From assembly GCF_020884755.1 (NCBI RefSeq), contig NZ_BPWE01000002.1, forward strand, positions 62,001 through 126,000: DNA of 64,000 nucleotides, written 5' to 3'. Position 1 is the stretch's first letter. Each line of letters opens with the position of its first letter. The notes beneath the pieces are model-generated. The model did not search any database, was not told the origin of the DNA, and worked only from the letters and a program-made list of their open reading frames with translations. Source of the DNA: Bifidobacterium mizhiense. Lineage in GTDB: Bacteria > Actinomycetota > Actinomycetes > Actinomycetales > Bifidobacteriaceae. The position numbers and the translations under genes are program-made. Below are positions 17,707 to 26,282 of the stretch, in pieces.

Positions 17707-19560
17707 TCAGTCCTGCTGCTGCACGTCGGTGGCGATGTCGGCCACCACGGGCACGATCATGGGCCTGCGGTGCAGCTTGCGGGAGATCCAGCCGCCCAGG
17801 GTGCGGCGCATCATCTGCTGGAGCTGGTAGGTGCCGGTGGTGCCCTTGGCCATGGCATCCTCAAGCTGATCGACTATCTGGGCGTTGATGGACTTGAACT
17901 CGCTCTCGTCCTCGGCCACGGCATTCAGGTAGAGCTTGGGGCCGGAGACAACCTTGCTGGTCTCGGTGTCGACCACGGCGAAGGCGGAAACGAAGCCTTC
18001 GGTGCCCAGAATCCGGCGCTGCTCCAGCTCGTCGTCGGTCAGCTGACCCACGGAGTCGCCGTCCACATAGACGTACCCACAGGGCACTGATCCGACCACG
18101 GCAGCCTGGCCATGGTAGAGGTCCACCACGTCGCCGTCCTCGGCCAGAACCACGTTCTGTGGATCCACGCCGGTCTTGACGGCAATCAGACCGTTGGCCA
18201 CCAGGTGCCGGTTCTCACCGTGGATGGGCATGGCGCACTTGGGCTGCACGATGTTGTAGAAGTGCAGCAGCTCGCCCTCGTCGGAGTGGCCGGAGACATG
18301 GATGGCCGCGTTGTCGCGGTTGACCACCTTGGCGCCTAGGCGCACCAGCTTGTTGATGACCTTATAGACCTCATGCTCGTTGCCGGGAATGAGCGAGCTG
18401 GCCAGAATGACCGTGTCGAACTCGTTGATGGTGATGTCACGGTGGGTCCCGTCGGCGATGCGGCCCAAAGCCGCCATGGGCTCGCCCTGGGATCCGGTGC
18501 ACATGTAGACGATCTTCTCGTCCGGGATGCTGTGGGCATCCTTAAGGTCGACCACAGTGTCCTCGGGCAGGTGCAGGTAGCCCAGGTCGGAGGCGATGGA
18601 CATGTTGCGGACCATGGACCGGCCGGCGAAGACCACCTTGCGACCGAACTTGTGGGCGGCATCGACCACCTGCTGCACCCGGTGGACGTGGCTGGAGAAG
18701 GAGGCCACGATGATCTTGCGCTGGGCCTCGGCAAAAGCCTTGTCCAAGGCAGGAGCGATGGAGATCTCGGGCTTGACGAAGCCGGGGACCTCGGCGTTGG
18801 TGGAATCGACCATGAGCAGATCCACACCGGACTCGCCCAGCTTGGCGAACTCCCGCAGGTCGGTCAGCCTGTGATCCAAAGGCAGCGGGTCGATCTTCAT
18901 ATCGCCGGTGTCGATGATATGACCCGCAGGAGTGCGCACCGAGACAGCCAGGGCGTCAGGAATGGAGTGGGTGACAGCCACAAACTCCAGGTTGAAGGGG
19001 CCCACCTTAAGCTTGTCGCGGCCCTTGACCTCAACCTCGGTGGGCTTGAGATGATGCTCCTCACACTTGGCGTCAACGAACCCTAGGGTCAGCTTGGAGC
19101 CGATCAGAGGGATATCCGGACGCAGCTTGAGCAGGTAAGGCACGCCGCCGATATGATCCTCATGCCCATGGGTCAGCACCAGAGCATCCACCTGATCCAG
19201 CTTGTCCTTGATATAGCTGAAGTCAGGCAGGATCAGGTCCACGCCCGGCTGCTCCTCCTCCGGGAAGAGCACGCCACAGTCAATCAGCAGAATGTGACCG
19301 TTATACTCGATCACATTCATGTTCCGACCGATCTCACCCAGACCACCCAGGGGGACGATGCGCATGGAACCCTTACGGTACTTGGGGGGCGTCACCAGAC
19401 GCTGCTCGGCCTGAGTACCCTTGCCGCGGGCGATGGCGCCGTTGCGGCGGTTGCGGGACTCGCCCCGGGACCTGCCTGACCCCTGCTTGCCGTTCTTGGA
19501 GGAGGACCGACGATTTCTACTCTTGCCGGTCGTATTTGATTCTTCTTGTTTTCTTGCCAT
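17707..19560 (-). CDS. rnj: Ribonuclease J
   Basis: A 617-residue metallo-beta-lactamase/beta-CASP nuclease with endo- and 5'-3' exonuclease activity on RNA. The zinc motif LTHGHEDHIGGVPYLLK is near residue 130. Further metal ligands are in GDMKIDPLPLD, and the beta-CASP histidine motif is in HVSGHSDEGEL. The first 60 residues are a basic, low-complexity tail (RSSSKNGKQGSGRSRGESRN) typical of actinobacterial RNase J. Start assigned at the ATG 19560; a GTG six bases upstream is also possible. It follows dapA by 62 bases on the same strand. A degenerate piece of a second rnj copy survives at 28191-28265, behind the other dapA. Confidence 0.95.
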   Translation of the reverse strand: MARKQEESNTTGKSRNRRSSSKNGKQGSGRSRGESRNRRNGAIARGKGTQAEQRLVTPPKYRKGSMRIVPLGGLGEIGRNMNVIEYNGHILLIDCGVLFPEEEQPGVDLILPDFSYIKDKLDQVDALVLTHGHEDHIGGVPYLLKLRPDIPLIGSKLTLGFVDAKCEEHHLKPTEVEVKGRDKLKVGPFNLEFVAVTHSIPDALAVSVRTPAGHIIDTGDMKIDPLPLDHRLTDLREFAKLGESGVDLLMVDSTNAEVPGFVKPEISIAPALDKAFAEAQRKIIVASFSSHVHRVQQVVDAAHKFGRKVVFAGRSMVRNMSIASDLGYLHLPEDTVVDLKDAHSIPDEKIVYMCTGSQGEPMAALGRIADGTHRDITINEFDTVILASSLIPGNEHEVYKVINKLVRLGAKVVNRDNAAIHVSGHSDEGELLHFYNIVQPKCAMPIHGENRHLVANGLIAVKTGVDPQNVVLAEDGDVVDLYHGQAAVVGSVPCGYVYVDGDSVGQLTDDELEQRRILGTEGFVSAFAVVDTETSKVVSGPKLYLNAVAEDESEFKSINAQIVDQLEDAMAKGTTGTYQLQQMMRRTLGGWISRKLHRRPMIVPVVADIATDVQQQD

Positions 19561-19622
19561 TCTCACTTGTGTTTCTATTATCTGTACCCCCGTCTGATAC
19601 AGGGGCGACGCTTGGTTGCTTG

Positions 19623-20534
19623 TCAGGAACGCATCAGCCCTGCGGCCTTCATGCCTTTCTCGGCTTGGATCAGCTGGTCCTTGCCAGGCCCAAGATTAGG
19701 GAGCCTCATCGTCGTGCTGTCCAAGACGCCGGCCACTTTCAAAGCAGCCTTGGCCATTACCGCCTGCTGCCCTTGGCCGTTCAGAGCCTGGACCAGCGGC
19801 GCCAAGGCAATCGACAACCTCTGTGCCCCTTTCAGGTCGCCTTGATCGAACCGAGTCGCCAGGTCCTGCATAGGACCACTGGCCACATGGGCCATGACCG
19901 ATATGATGCCGACGGCACCCAAGGCCAGGAAGGGCAGGTACAGCCCGTCATCGCCGGAATACCAGATCAGCCCCGTCTCCTTGCGCTTGATGGGAACGGC
20001 GGCCAGATCACCAGTGGCATCCTTGACCGCCTCGACATGCGGCAATTCGGCAAGACGACGGTAGGTATCCACAGTCACGTGCAACCCGGTGCGGCCAGGT
20101 ACATCGTAGAGCACAATGGGACGATCCACAGACTGGCAGACGGACCTGAAATGCGCTACAACCCCATCCTGGGAAGGTCTGGAGTAGTAAGGCATGACCA
20201 CCAGGAGCGCATCCGCCCCGGCTTCCTGGGTCATCTCGGCCATGCGGACCGTATGAGCCGTATCATTGGAGCCTGCACCAGAGATGACCGGCACGTCCAC
20301 CGAATCCTTTACGGCTCGCACCAAATCGACTTTTTCTTCCATGTGGGTGGCCGGAGATTCGCCAGTGGTGCCGTTGACCAGCAACCCATCCGCCCCATCA
20401 GCGACAAGCCTGCGGGCCAGTTTGCCAGCGGCCTCAAAATCCACGGACCCGTCATGGTTCATAGGGGTGACCATGGCCGGCACGACCCGCCCAAACGGGG
20501 CCTTGTCCAACAGATGGGTTTGAAGCTCAGACAT
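19623..20534 (-). CDS. dapA: 4-hydroxy-tetrahydrodipicolinate synthase, copy next to rnj
   Basis: Condenses pyruvate with aspartate semialdehyde in the lysine/diaminopimelate pathway. Of 303 residues. The pyruvate pocket GTTGESPATHMEEK is near residue 55. The active tyrosine lies in LYDVPGRTGLH near residue 143, and the Schiff-base lysine in AVKDATGDLA near residue 170. All residues needed for catalysis are present. It is one of two copies in the window, about four-fifths identical to the one at 28284-29189. The copies share their upstream 30 bases, including CGCTACTTGCAGA. dapB lies next to the other copy. This one is downstream of the membrane-protein island and upstream of rnj. The two could differ in expression or lysine feedback. 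Confidence 0.93.
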   Translation of the reverse strand: MSELQTHLLDKAPFGRVVPAMVTPMNHDGSVDFEAAGKLARRLVADGADGLLVNGTTGESPATHMEEKVDLVRAVKDSVDVPVISGAGSNDTAHTVRMAEMTQEAGADALLVVMPYYSRPSQDGVVAHFRSVCQSVDRPIVLYDVPGRTGLHVTVDTYRRLAELPHVEAVKDATGDLAAVPIKRKETGLIWYSGDDGLYLPFLALGAVGIISVMAHVASGPMQDLATRFDQGDLKGAQRLSIALAPLVQALNGQGQQAVMAKAALKVAGVLDSTTMRLPNLGPGKDQLIQAEKGMKAAGLMRS

Positions 20535-20775
20535 ACTTCAACGCTACTTGCAGATGGGGACTCATCACCCTCACGACACCCCTCCCCCTCACACTGTCAG
20601 TCACGGTCCCTGCCCAAATCAACAGGAGGGGAAAGAGGCGGTTCCCAGTAGCATAAGCCAGAAGGCGGGCAAGCCAGGCCACCCTGCCGCCTCCCACGTT
20701 GTGCGTTCGATCCGCGTCTATCCATCACCTGGCACTACTCAGCCGGGCAGAGAGCAGCATCCCCCCGGGGCAAGC

Positions 20776-21555
20776 TCATTGCTGATCCTGTCCGGCGGTG
20801 CTGCCGCGTGCCAGAGCGGCCACCAGGGTCATCAGGTCGAAGATGAGCGCCCAGGCCGCCAGCCACTCGAAGGAGGCGTCACGATTGTCGCCCGCGCAAT
20901 AGTCGATCGCCCACAGGTCCTGCAGAAACCACAAGGCTCCCGTTGCGCCCACCGCCACGCACCAAGGCAGGCACGACAGGGGGGAACCCCCGAACAACAG
21001 ACACAGCATCCACGACGGCACCACGCACGACACAGCCGAAGCCGCCCAGGCCGCCACACGGCTATGCACCCGATCCGACACGAACCGCAGCCAGGTCACC
21101 CCGGCCACCACCAGCACAGCCACCGACACCAGCACCCAGCGCATCACCCCCGGATTCTCGCCGGTCATCGCGCCGAACACCAGCCCCCAGCAGGGCATCA
21201 TCGGCATCGTCAGCGCCAGGCACCAGAACCCCGGACGCCCCCCACGGCTCTCGAACCGGCCCAAAAACCATATCATCGCAAAACCCGAAAACAGGCCCAC
21301 CAGAAGAAACTGTATAAAACGGTCGCGCATCCACTGCTCATCCCCGTACAGGAAGGCCCAGCCCGGCACAAACCCCGCCAGAAAGGCCGCCCCGTACACC
21401 GCCAGCTTGCGCACCACGCCGGCACGGGAAAAGGCACGCTCCCCGGCAGGCGCATGACGCGCGCACCCCGCCACGCGCGACATGATCGAAGACGTGCTCC
21501 GTAGCCAGGAGCCCCCCGCAGGAAGCCGCAAGGAGCCGGAAACACCACCAGCCAT
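20776..21555 (-). CDS. BI-1/YccA-like seven-helix membrane protein, paralogue P1
   Basis: A 259-residue integral membrane protein with about seven hydrophobic helices from residue 45 on. The C-terminal helices read GALWFLQDLWAI and FEWLAAWALIFDL. They resemble the Bax inhibitor-1-like family (PF12811 type), in which two aspartates in the last two helices form a pH and calcium sensor; here Asp214 and Asp241 would be the pair. Family assignment is by pattern and needs a profile search. P1 is the last of five paralogues in transcription order and sits 241 bases upstream of dapA. The ATG at 21555 follows GGGAGGATGGTGTGTG; a longer upstream reading is not conserved among paralogues. Confidence 0.7.
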   Translation of the reverse strand: MAGGVSGSLRLPAGGSWLRSTSSIMSRVAGCARHAPAGERAFSRAGVVRKLAVYGAAFLAGFVPGWAFLYGDEQWMRDRFIQFLLVGLFSGFAMIWFLGRFESRGGRPGFWCLALTMPMMPCWGLVFGAMTGENPGVMRWVLVSVAVLVVAGVTWLRFVSDRVHSRVAAWAASAVSCVVPSWMLCLLFGGSPLSCLPWCVAVGATGALWFLQDLWAIDYCAGDNRDASFEWLAAWALIFDLMTLVAALARGSTAGQDQQ

Positions 21556-21634
21556 CACACACCATCCTCCCGCTGAAAGCATCGAATCCGCCACTTGGCC
21601 CACCCGGTCAAGAACCGGCGCAACCGGGGCAAGC

Positions 21635-22414
21635 TCATTGCCCTTGTGCGGCGGTGCCGCCGCGTGCCAAGGCGGCCACCAAGGTTATTAGGTCGAAAAT
21701 CAGCGCCCAGGCCGCCAGCCACTCGAAGGAGGCGTCACGGTCGTCGCCAGCGCAATAATCGATAGCCCACAGGTCCTGAAGAAACCACAAGGCGCCCGTT
21801 GCGCCCACCGCCACGCACCAGGGCAGGCACGACAGGGGGGAACCCCCGAACAACAGACACACCAACCACGACGGCACCACACACGAAGCAGCCGAAGCAG
21901 CCCAGGCCGCCACACGGACACGCACCAGATCCGACACAAACCGCAACCAGGTCACCGCAGCTGACACCAGCACAGCCACCGACACCAGCACCCAGCGCAT
22001 CACCCCCGGATTCGCGCCGGTCATCGCGCCGAACGCCACACCCCAGCAGGGCATCGTCGGCATCGTCAGCGCCAGGCACCAGAACCCAGGACGCCCCCCA
22101 TGGCTCTCGAACCGGCTCAAAAACCACCACATCACAAAAATGGAGAACAGGCCCACCAGAAGAAACTGGATGCAACGGCCGCGCACCCACTGCTCCTCCT
22201 GGTCGTACAGGAACGCCCAGCCCGGCACAAACCCCGCCAGGAAGGTCGCCCCGTACACCGCCAGCTTGCGCACCACGCCGGCACGGGAAAAGGCACGCTC
22301 CCCCGCGGGCGCATGACGCGCGCACCCCGCCACCCGCGACATGACCGAAGACGCGCTCTGCAGCCAGGATCTCCCCGTAGGAAGCCGCAAGGAACCAGAA
22401 ACACCATCAGCCAT
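21635..22414 (-). CDS. BI-1/YccA-like seven-helix membrane protein, paralogue P2
   Basis: A 259-residue paralogue, about nine-tenths identical to P3 at the protein level. The hydrophilic N-terminus (about 40 residues) carries the invariant MSRVAGCARHAPAGE block, probably cytosolic, followed by seven helices. Variation between copies is concentrated in helix 2 (FLLVGLFSIFVMWWFL here), the loop before it (YDQEEQWVRGR) and the loop at TMPTMPCWGVAF, while the last two helices are almost unchanged. The ATG at 22414 follows GAAGGGTGGTGTGTG. P2 is followed 79 bases later by P1. A 202-base gap separates it from the YbjN-like gene upstream. Function is not known. Confidence 0.7.
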   Translation of the reverse strand: MADGVSGSLRLPTGRSWLQSASSVMSRVAGCARHAPAGERAFSRAGVVRKLAVYGATFLAGFVPGWAFLYDQEEQWVRGRCIQFLLVGLFSIFVMWWFLSRFESHGGRPGFWCLALTMPTMPCWGVAFGAMTGANPGVMRWVLVSVAVLVSAAVTWLRFVSDLVRVRVAAWAASAASCVVPSWLVCLLFGGSPLSCLPWCVAVGATGALWFLQDLWAIDYCAGDDRDASFEWLAAWALIFDLITLVAALARGGTAAQGQ

Positions 22415-22616
22415 CACACACCACCCTTCTGCTCAAAGCATCGAATCCGCCACTCGACCCGCCAGAGCGTCGATACCGGTCCTGCATCAGTGCCGTTCAT
22501 GCAGGCCTCTTCCCATCCCGCATCGCCGGAGTTCGCCCCACACCTGCACCTGCGCAAGCACGGACCCCATAGTCATCAGACAATGATATCTTCGGCATAC
22601 CTTCCCGGAAGCACGA

Positions 22617-23072
22617 TCACGTCTGACCCTGCACTTCGTCCCAAGCCATCCTTATCCTCGACAGCTGCTCCCGGGCAAAGCCAAGGAAACCTTCCGAACC
22701 CGCCATGGCATACTTCATCAGGCGATCGAACTGGTCATCATCCATACCGCCCTGGCAGTTCACCACGAATAACGTGTGGAAGACCAGGCCTTTCTCGGAA
22801 CTCTGCAAATAGGCACCCGGTCCCTCATAGTACCGGTTCCAGGCATTGCAGACATCCTCAAGCAAATCATGCTGGCCATTCGGATGACTGCCCTGCTCAG
22901 TCCCATGAACCACCAGATACTTATCATGCTCGCCACGTACACTGAAATCGAGCGCGATATTCCCCCATAAACCAATCCAGGCCTGCTCATGATATTCGAC
23001 ACGGTATCCTTGGGCATCCAGCCACTGCTGTATTCTCTTCCCGTCAACCACGGATTTTATCGGCTGTTCCAT
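22617..23072 (-). CDS. YbjN-like protein Y2
   Basis: A 151-residue soluble protein with the look of the YbjN/bacterial sensory-transduction-regulator fold: an N-terminal MEQPIKSVVDGKRIQQWL helix, central strands, then LLEDVCNAWNRYYEGPGAYL, which matches the conserved 'NxWN' helix of the family, strand FHTLFVVNC and a C-terminal helix pair. Such proteins often act as chaperone- or adaptor-like partners; no enzyme activity is known. The start at 23072 is chosen because GGAAGAGGGGC lies about 10 bases upstream and the upstream gene stops 4 bases earlier, implying coupled translation with Y1. Base composition is more AT-rich than the membrane genes beside it. Confidence 0.6.
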   Translation of the reverse strand: MEQPIKSVVDGKRIQQWLDAQGYRVEYHEQAWIGLWGNIALDFSVRGEHDKYLVVHGTEQGSHPNGQHDLLEDVCNAWNRYYEGPGAYLQSSEKGLVFHTLFVVNCQGGMDDDQFDRLMKYAMAGSEGFLGFAREQLSRIRMAWDEVQGQT

Positions 23073-23076
23073 TTGT

Positions 23077-23601
23077 TCATGCCCCTCTTCCGTATGGCGC
23101 ATTCGGTATGCGTATGGGATCCGGGCATTGCTCATTCACCCAAGCATAAAGATTCTGTATCAGATAGATGGAATCATCGAGACGCTGTCCCAGTACCTCA
23201 TCCCGCTCGTCATACATAATCTGCCCGACTCCCGCTATCCTGACGGCCTGGTTCTGCTCTAAGGAAGGTTCGGTGGCATAGGCCTTGAGATATCCAACTG
23301 ATCGGTTCCATTCAGTACAGACATTCACCGCATCCCGATACCTGGCGGAGCTGAATCCCCGGCTCCACAGACTTTTGAAACCAATGGAATCCAGACTTTT
23401 GCTCATTACAAAAGTAATGCCGCAATCGACCAGCGGCACCAGTACAGGACCACCGCTGACATTGACGTACGAGGGTATCCCCCGCTGAGCGAGCAGTCGT
23501 ATTATGCGGGCAATGGGAATTGGAAGGCCTTGCAATAATTGCTCATCCACACTCGTCCCAGCGGTTCCTTGACCTCCCACATCCGCAGCAGTATTAGTCA
23601 T
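23077..23601 (-). CDS. YbjN-like protein Y1
   Basis: A 174-residue soluble protein. After a variable 30-residue tail it shows IARIIRLLAQRGIPSYVN, a pair of strands, and AVNVCTEWNRSVGYLKAYA, the same helix-WN block seen in Y2, followed by LDDSIYLIQNLYAWVNEQ. Pattern and length fit YbjN-domain proteins, but the match is by eye. The ATG at 23601 has AAGGAG six bases upstream. Y1 and Y2 are four bases apart and so are almost certainly co-translated. They lie downstream of a DUF805 gene (41-base gap). The island's other copy of the module, D2-P4-P3, lacks this YbjN pair. Confidence 0.6.
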   Translation of the reverse strand: MTNTAADVGGQGTAGTSVDEQLLQGLPIPIARIIRLLAQRGIPSYVNVSGGPVLVPLVDCGITFVMSKSLDSIGFKSLWSRGFSSARYRDAVNVCTEWNRSVGYLKAYATEPSLEQNQAVRIAGVGQIMYDERDEVLGQRLDDSIYLIQNLYAWVNEQCPDPIRIPNAPYGRGA

Positions 23602-23642
23602 CCCAGTCTCCTTATATAAATCCACCCGTGCAAGCTAGTCAG

Positions 23643-24212
23643 TCAAGGTCGGGTCGTACCCGACTGGTTCACTCCCGCCCCTATTGTCCCGTTGTCGATT
23701 ACTCCGTTGTCGATTACTCCGTTGTCAAAGGACAGACGGCGATGACGGGAAGGCGTGCACATGATGACCAGCTGAATCACTATCGCCGCGAGCAGCGGGA
23801 TGACAGCCAAGAGCAAAGGACCGCCACCTATGGTCAACATTCGAGATTTCACCAGACCAATCGTGGCTATAACCATAAGACCGTACGGAATCAAAGTCAG
23901 CCATCCCGACAGCAATAAATCATGCAGACGCCGAACCTCCAGAGCATACTCTGGCACCACCATGATCAGGTCGAAGACCAGGGGGATGAGAGCCCAGGAT
24001 CCCCCGCCGCATACCTTACTCAGGCCCTGCTCTACAATTGATAGAACGATGAAGAACACCCATATCTCCTTGCGGCACGATCTCCCCCGCCCCCGGGCAA
24101 ACAGGTAGAACGGCCGCTGCAGACATTCTCGAAATGTAGCGTCATACATGGGTTCGAAACCCTTCATCTCTGCCACACGAGGCGGTCTATTTTCAAACAA
24201 GGCAACAGCCAT
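23643..24212 (-). CDS. DUF805 family membrane protein D1
   Basis: A 189-residue membrane protein. The DUF805 signature is visible: RPFYLFARGRGRSCRKEIWVF before the first helix (seen here in two pieces) and VRRLHDLLLSGWLTLIP, the family's RRLHD..xSGW motif, before the third helix. About four hydrophobic helices. The C-terminus ends with the short repeat DNGVIDNGVIDNG encoded by a 15-base tandem repeat. It is clearly paralogous to D2 at 26283-26852, of the same length. The start at 24212 follows GGAAAGGGACC. DUF805 proteins have no established function. It is followed by the YbjN pair. Confidence 0.82.
   Translation of the reverse strand: MAVALFENRPPRVAEMKGFEPMYDATFRECLQRPFYLFARGRGRSCRKEIWVFFIVLSIVEQGLSKVCGGGSWALIPLVFDLIMVVPEYALEVRRLHDLLLSGWLTLIPYGLMVIATIGLVKSRMLTIGGGPLLLAVIPLLAAIVIQLVIMCTPSRHRRLSFDNGVIDNGVIDNGTIGAGVNQSGTTRP
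23691..23726. repeat. 15-base tandem repeat inside D1
   Basis: GTTGTCGATTACTCC occurs twice in perfect tandem (23691-23705 and 23706-23720), with a partial third copy to 23726. Being a multiple of three, it keeps the reading frame and lengthens the C-terminal DNGVI repeat of D1. Confidence 0.75.
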
Positions 24213-24498
24213 GGTCCCTTTCCTTCCATGCAACTCGAGCGGCCAGCCAGAACAGATTCCGCCGCGACCAACTTCATTGTCGACAACCAGCGTAGATTGC
24301 ATTACGGCTGTAGATATCGTTCACGTAAGGCCTGAGGCCCAGTAAAAACCTGGACGATTCCTTATACTACAGCACTACAGGACTCCACTTGCCGCCGCGC
24401 AGTAGCAAACAAAACAGTCTGCATCCAACCCGACTGCGGCCAAGCAGACCACATGCGTGACAGGTACGTCAACCTTCCTTCCCTTACCAGCAACCCCC

Positions 24499-25278
24499 TC
24501 ATTGATCCTGTGTGGCGGTGCTGCCGCGTGCCAGGGCCGCCACCAGGGTCATCAGGTCGATGATCAGCGCCCAGGCCGCCAGCCACTCGAAGGAGGCATC
24601 GCGATCGTCGCCCGCGCAATAATCGATCGCCCACAGGTCCTGCAGAAACCACAAGGCTCCCGTTGCGCCCACCGCCACGCACCAAGGCAGGCACGACCAT
24701 GGGGAACCCCCGAACAGCAGGCACAGCATCCACGATGGCACCACGCATGACACGGCCGAAGCCGCCCACGCCGCCACACGGCCACGCACCAGATCCGACA
24801 CAAACCGCAACCAGGTCACCGCAGCTGACACCAGCACAGCCACCGACACCAGCACCCAGCGCATCACCCCCGGATACGCGCCGGTCATCGCGCCGAACAT
24901 CACCCCCCAGCAGGGCATCAGCGGCATCGTCAGCGCCAGGCACCAGAACCCAGGACGTCCCCCATGGCTCTCGAACCGACTCAAAAACCACGCCATCGCA
25001 AAACCCGAAAACAAGCCCGCCAGGCCGAACTGTATACAACGGTCGCGCACCCACTGCTCCTCCTGGTCGTACAAGAAGGCCCAGCCCGGCACAAACCCCG
25101 CCAGAAAGGCCGTCCCGTACACCGCCAGCTTGCGCACCACGCCGGCACGCGAAAAGACACGCTCCCCCGCGGGCGCATGACGCGCGCACCCCGCCACCCG
25201 CGACATGATCGAAGACGCGCTCTGCAGCCAGGACTTCCCTGCAGGAAGCCGCAAGGAACCGGAAACACCATCAGCCAT
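24499..25278 (-). CDS. BI-1/YccA-like seven-helix membrane protein, paralogue P3
   Basis: The third 259-residue copy, paired with P4. Compared with P2 it carries helix 2 FGLAGLFSGFAMAWFL, loop TMPLMPCWGVMF and the motif GGSPWSCLPW, while the tail from GALWFLQDLWAI onward is nearly identical, including the aspartate pair. The ATG at 25278 follows GGAGGATGGTGTGTG, the same ribosome site as P1. Downstream, before D1, is a 286-base gap with no recognisable gene. P3 occupies the same place in its block as P1 does in the other, with matching spacer sequence. Confidence 0.7.
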   Translation of the reverse strand: MADGVSGSLRLPAGKSWLQSASSIMSRVAGCARHAPAGERVFSRAGVVRKLAVYGTAFLAGFVPGWAFLYDQEEQWVRDRCIQFGLAGLFSGFAMAWFLSRFESHGGRPGFWCLALTMPLMPCWGVMFGAMTGAYPGVMRWVLVSVAVLVSAAVTWLRFVSDLVRGRVAAWAASAVSCVVPSWMLCLLFGGSPWSCLPWCVAVGATGALWFLQDLWAIDYCAGDDRDASFEWLAAWALIIDLMTLVAALARGSTATQDQ

Positions 25279-25357
25279 CACACACCATCCTCCTGCTCAA
25301 GGCCTCGAATCCGCCACTTCGCCCACCCGGCCAAGAACCGGCACAGCCGGAGCAAGC

Positions 25358-26137
25358 TCATTGCTGATCCTGCACGGCGGTGCTGCCGCGTGCCAGAGCG
25401 GCCACCAGGGTCATCAGGTCGAAGATCAGCGCCCAGGCCGCCAGCCACTCGAAGGAGGCGTCGCGATCGTCGCCCGCGCAATAGTCAATCGCCCACAGAT
25501 CCTGCAGAAACCACAAGGCTCCCGCCGCGCCCACCGCCACGCACCAAGGCAGGCACGACAAGGGGGAGCCCCCGAACAACAGGCACAGCATCCACGACGG
25601 CACCACGCACGACGCCGCCGAAGCAGCCCAGGCCGCCACACGGCTGCGCACCCAATCCGACACAAACCGCAGCCAGGTCACCCCAGCAACCACCAGCACA
25701 GCCACCGACACGAACACCCAACGCATCACCCCCGGACGCTCGCCGGTCATCGCGCCGAACATCACCCCCCAGCAGGGCATCATCGGCATCGTCAGCGCCA
25801 GGCACCAGAACCCCGGACGCCCCCCACGGCTCTCGAACCGGCCCAAAAACCACCACATCGCAAAAACCGAGAACAGGCCCACCAGTCCGAACTGTATAAA
25901 ACGGTCGCGCATCCACTGCTCATCCCCGTACAGGAACGCCCAGCCCGGCACAAACCCCGCCAGGAAAGCCGCCCCGTACACCGCCAGCTTGCGCACCACG
26001 CCAGCACGCGAAAAGACACGCTCACCCGCAGGCGCATGACGCGCACACCCCGCCACCCGCGACATGACCGAAGACGCGCTCCGCAGCCAGGATCTCCCCG
26101 TAGGAAGCCGCAAGGAACCAGAAACACCACCAGCCAT
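25358..26137 (-). CDS. BI-1/YccA-like seven-helix membrane protein, paralogue P4
   Basis: The fourth 259-residue copy. Distinguishing stretches are YGDEQWMRDRFIQFGLVGLF and GAMTGERPGVMRWVFVSVAV. Its N-terminal half resembles P1 in YGDEQW, while its upstream leader is that of P2, a mosaic suggesting gene conversion among copies. The ATG at 26137 follows GGAGGGTGGTGTGTG. It lies 145 bases downstream of the DUF805 gene D2 and 79 bases upstream of P3. Seven helices and the C-terminal aspartate pair are conserved. Confidence 0.7.
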   Translation of the reverse strand: MAGGVSGSLRLPTGRSWLRSASSVMSRVAGCARHAPAGERVFSRAGVVRKLAVYGAAFLAGFVPGWAFLYGDEQWMRDRFIQFGLVGLFSVFAMWWFLGRFESRGGRPGFWCLALTMPMMPCWGVMFGAMTGERPGVMRWVFVSVAVLVVAGVTWLRFVSDWVRSRVAAWAASAASCVVPSWMLCLLFGGSPLSCLPWCVAVGAAGALWFLQDLWAIDYCAGDDRDASFEWLAAWALIFDLMTLVAALARGSTAVQDQQ

Positions 26138-26282
26138 CACACACCACCCTCCTGTTCAAAGCATCGAATCCGCCACTCGGCCCGCCAAGCCGTCGATACC
26201 GGTCCTGCATCAGTGCCGTTCATGCAGGTCTCTTTCCATCCCGCATCGCCGGGGTTCACCCTTCCCTGTTACAGGATAGGGG

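Larger units (their letters stand above)
20776..22539. repeat. Duplicated block, copy B (paralogues P1 and P2 plus upstream region)
   Basis: This stretch matches 24499-26260 throughout: two membrane-protein genes, their 79-base spacer and about 125 bases upstream of P2. The upstream parts share long runs such as GTCGATACCGGTCCTGCATC. The two copies arose by duplication of the pair, not of single genes, because each spacer and each upstream region matches its positional counterpart. Confidence 0.8.
24499..26260. repeat. Duplicated block, copy A (paralogues P3 and P4 plus upstream region)
   Basis: Counterpart of 20776-22539. The homology ends on the upstream side near 26260, where P4's leader stops matching P2's leader. 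Both copies lie in the same orientation, about 3.7 kb apart, so they could recombine, deleting or duplicating the DUF805/YbjN genes between them. Confidence 0.8.

Noticed and set aside
22100-22945. Plus-strand open frames of 281 and 311 residues across the membrane-protein paralogues (also 24964-25899 and 25205-26389)
   Set aside because: They are antisense to genes with ribosome sites and membrane helices, and are rich in P, R, H and T, typical of GC shadows.
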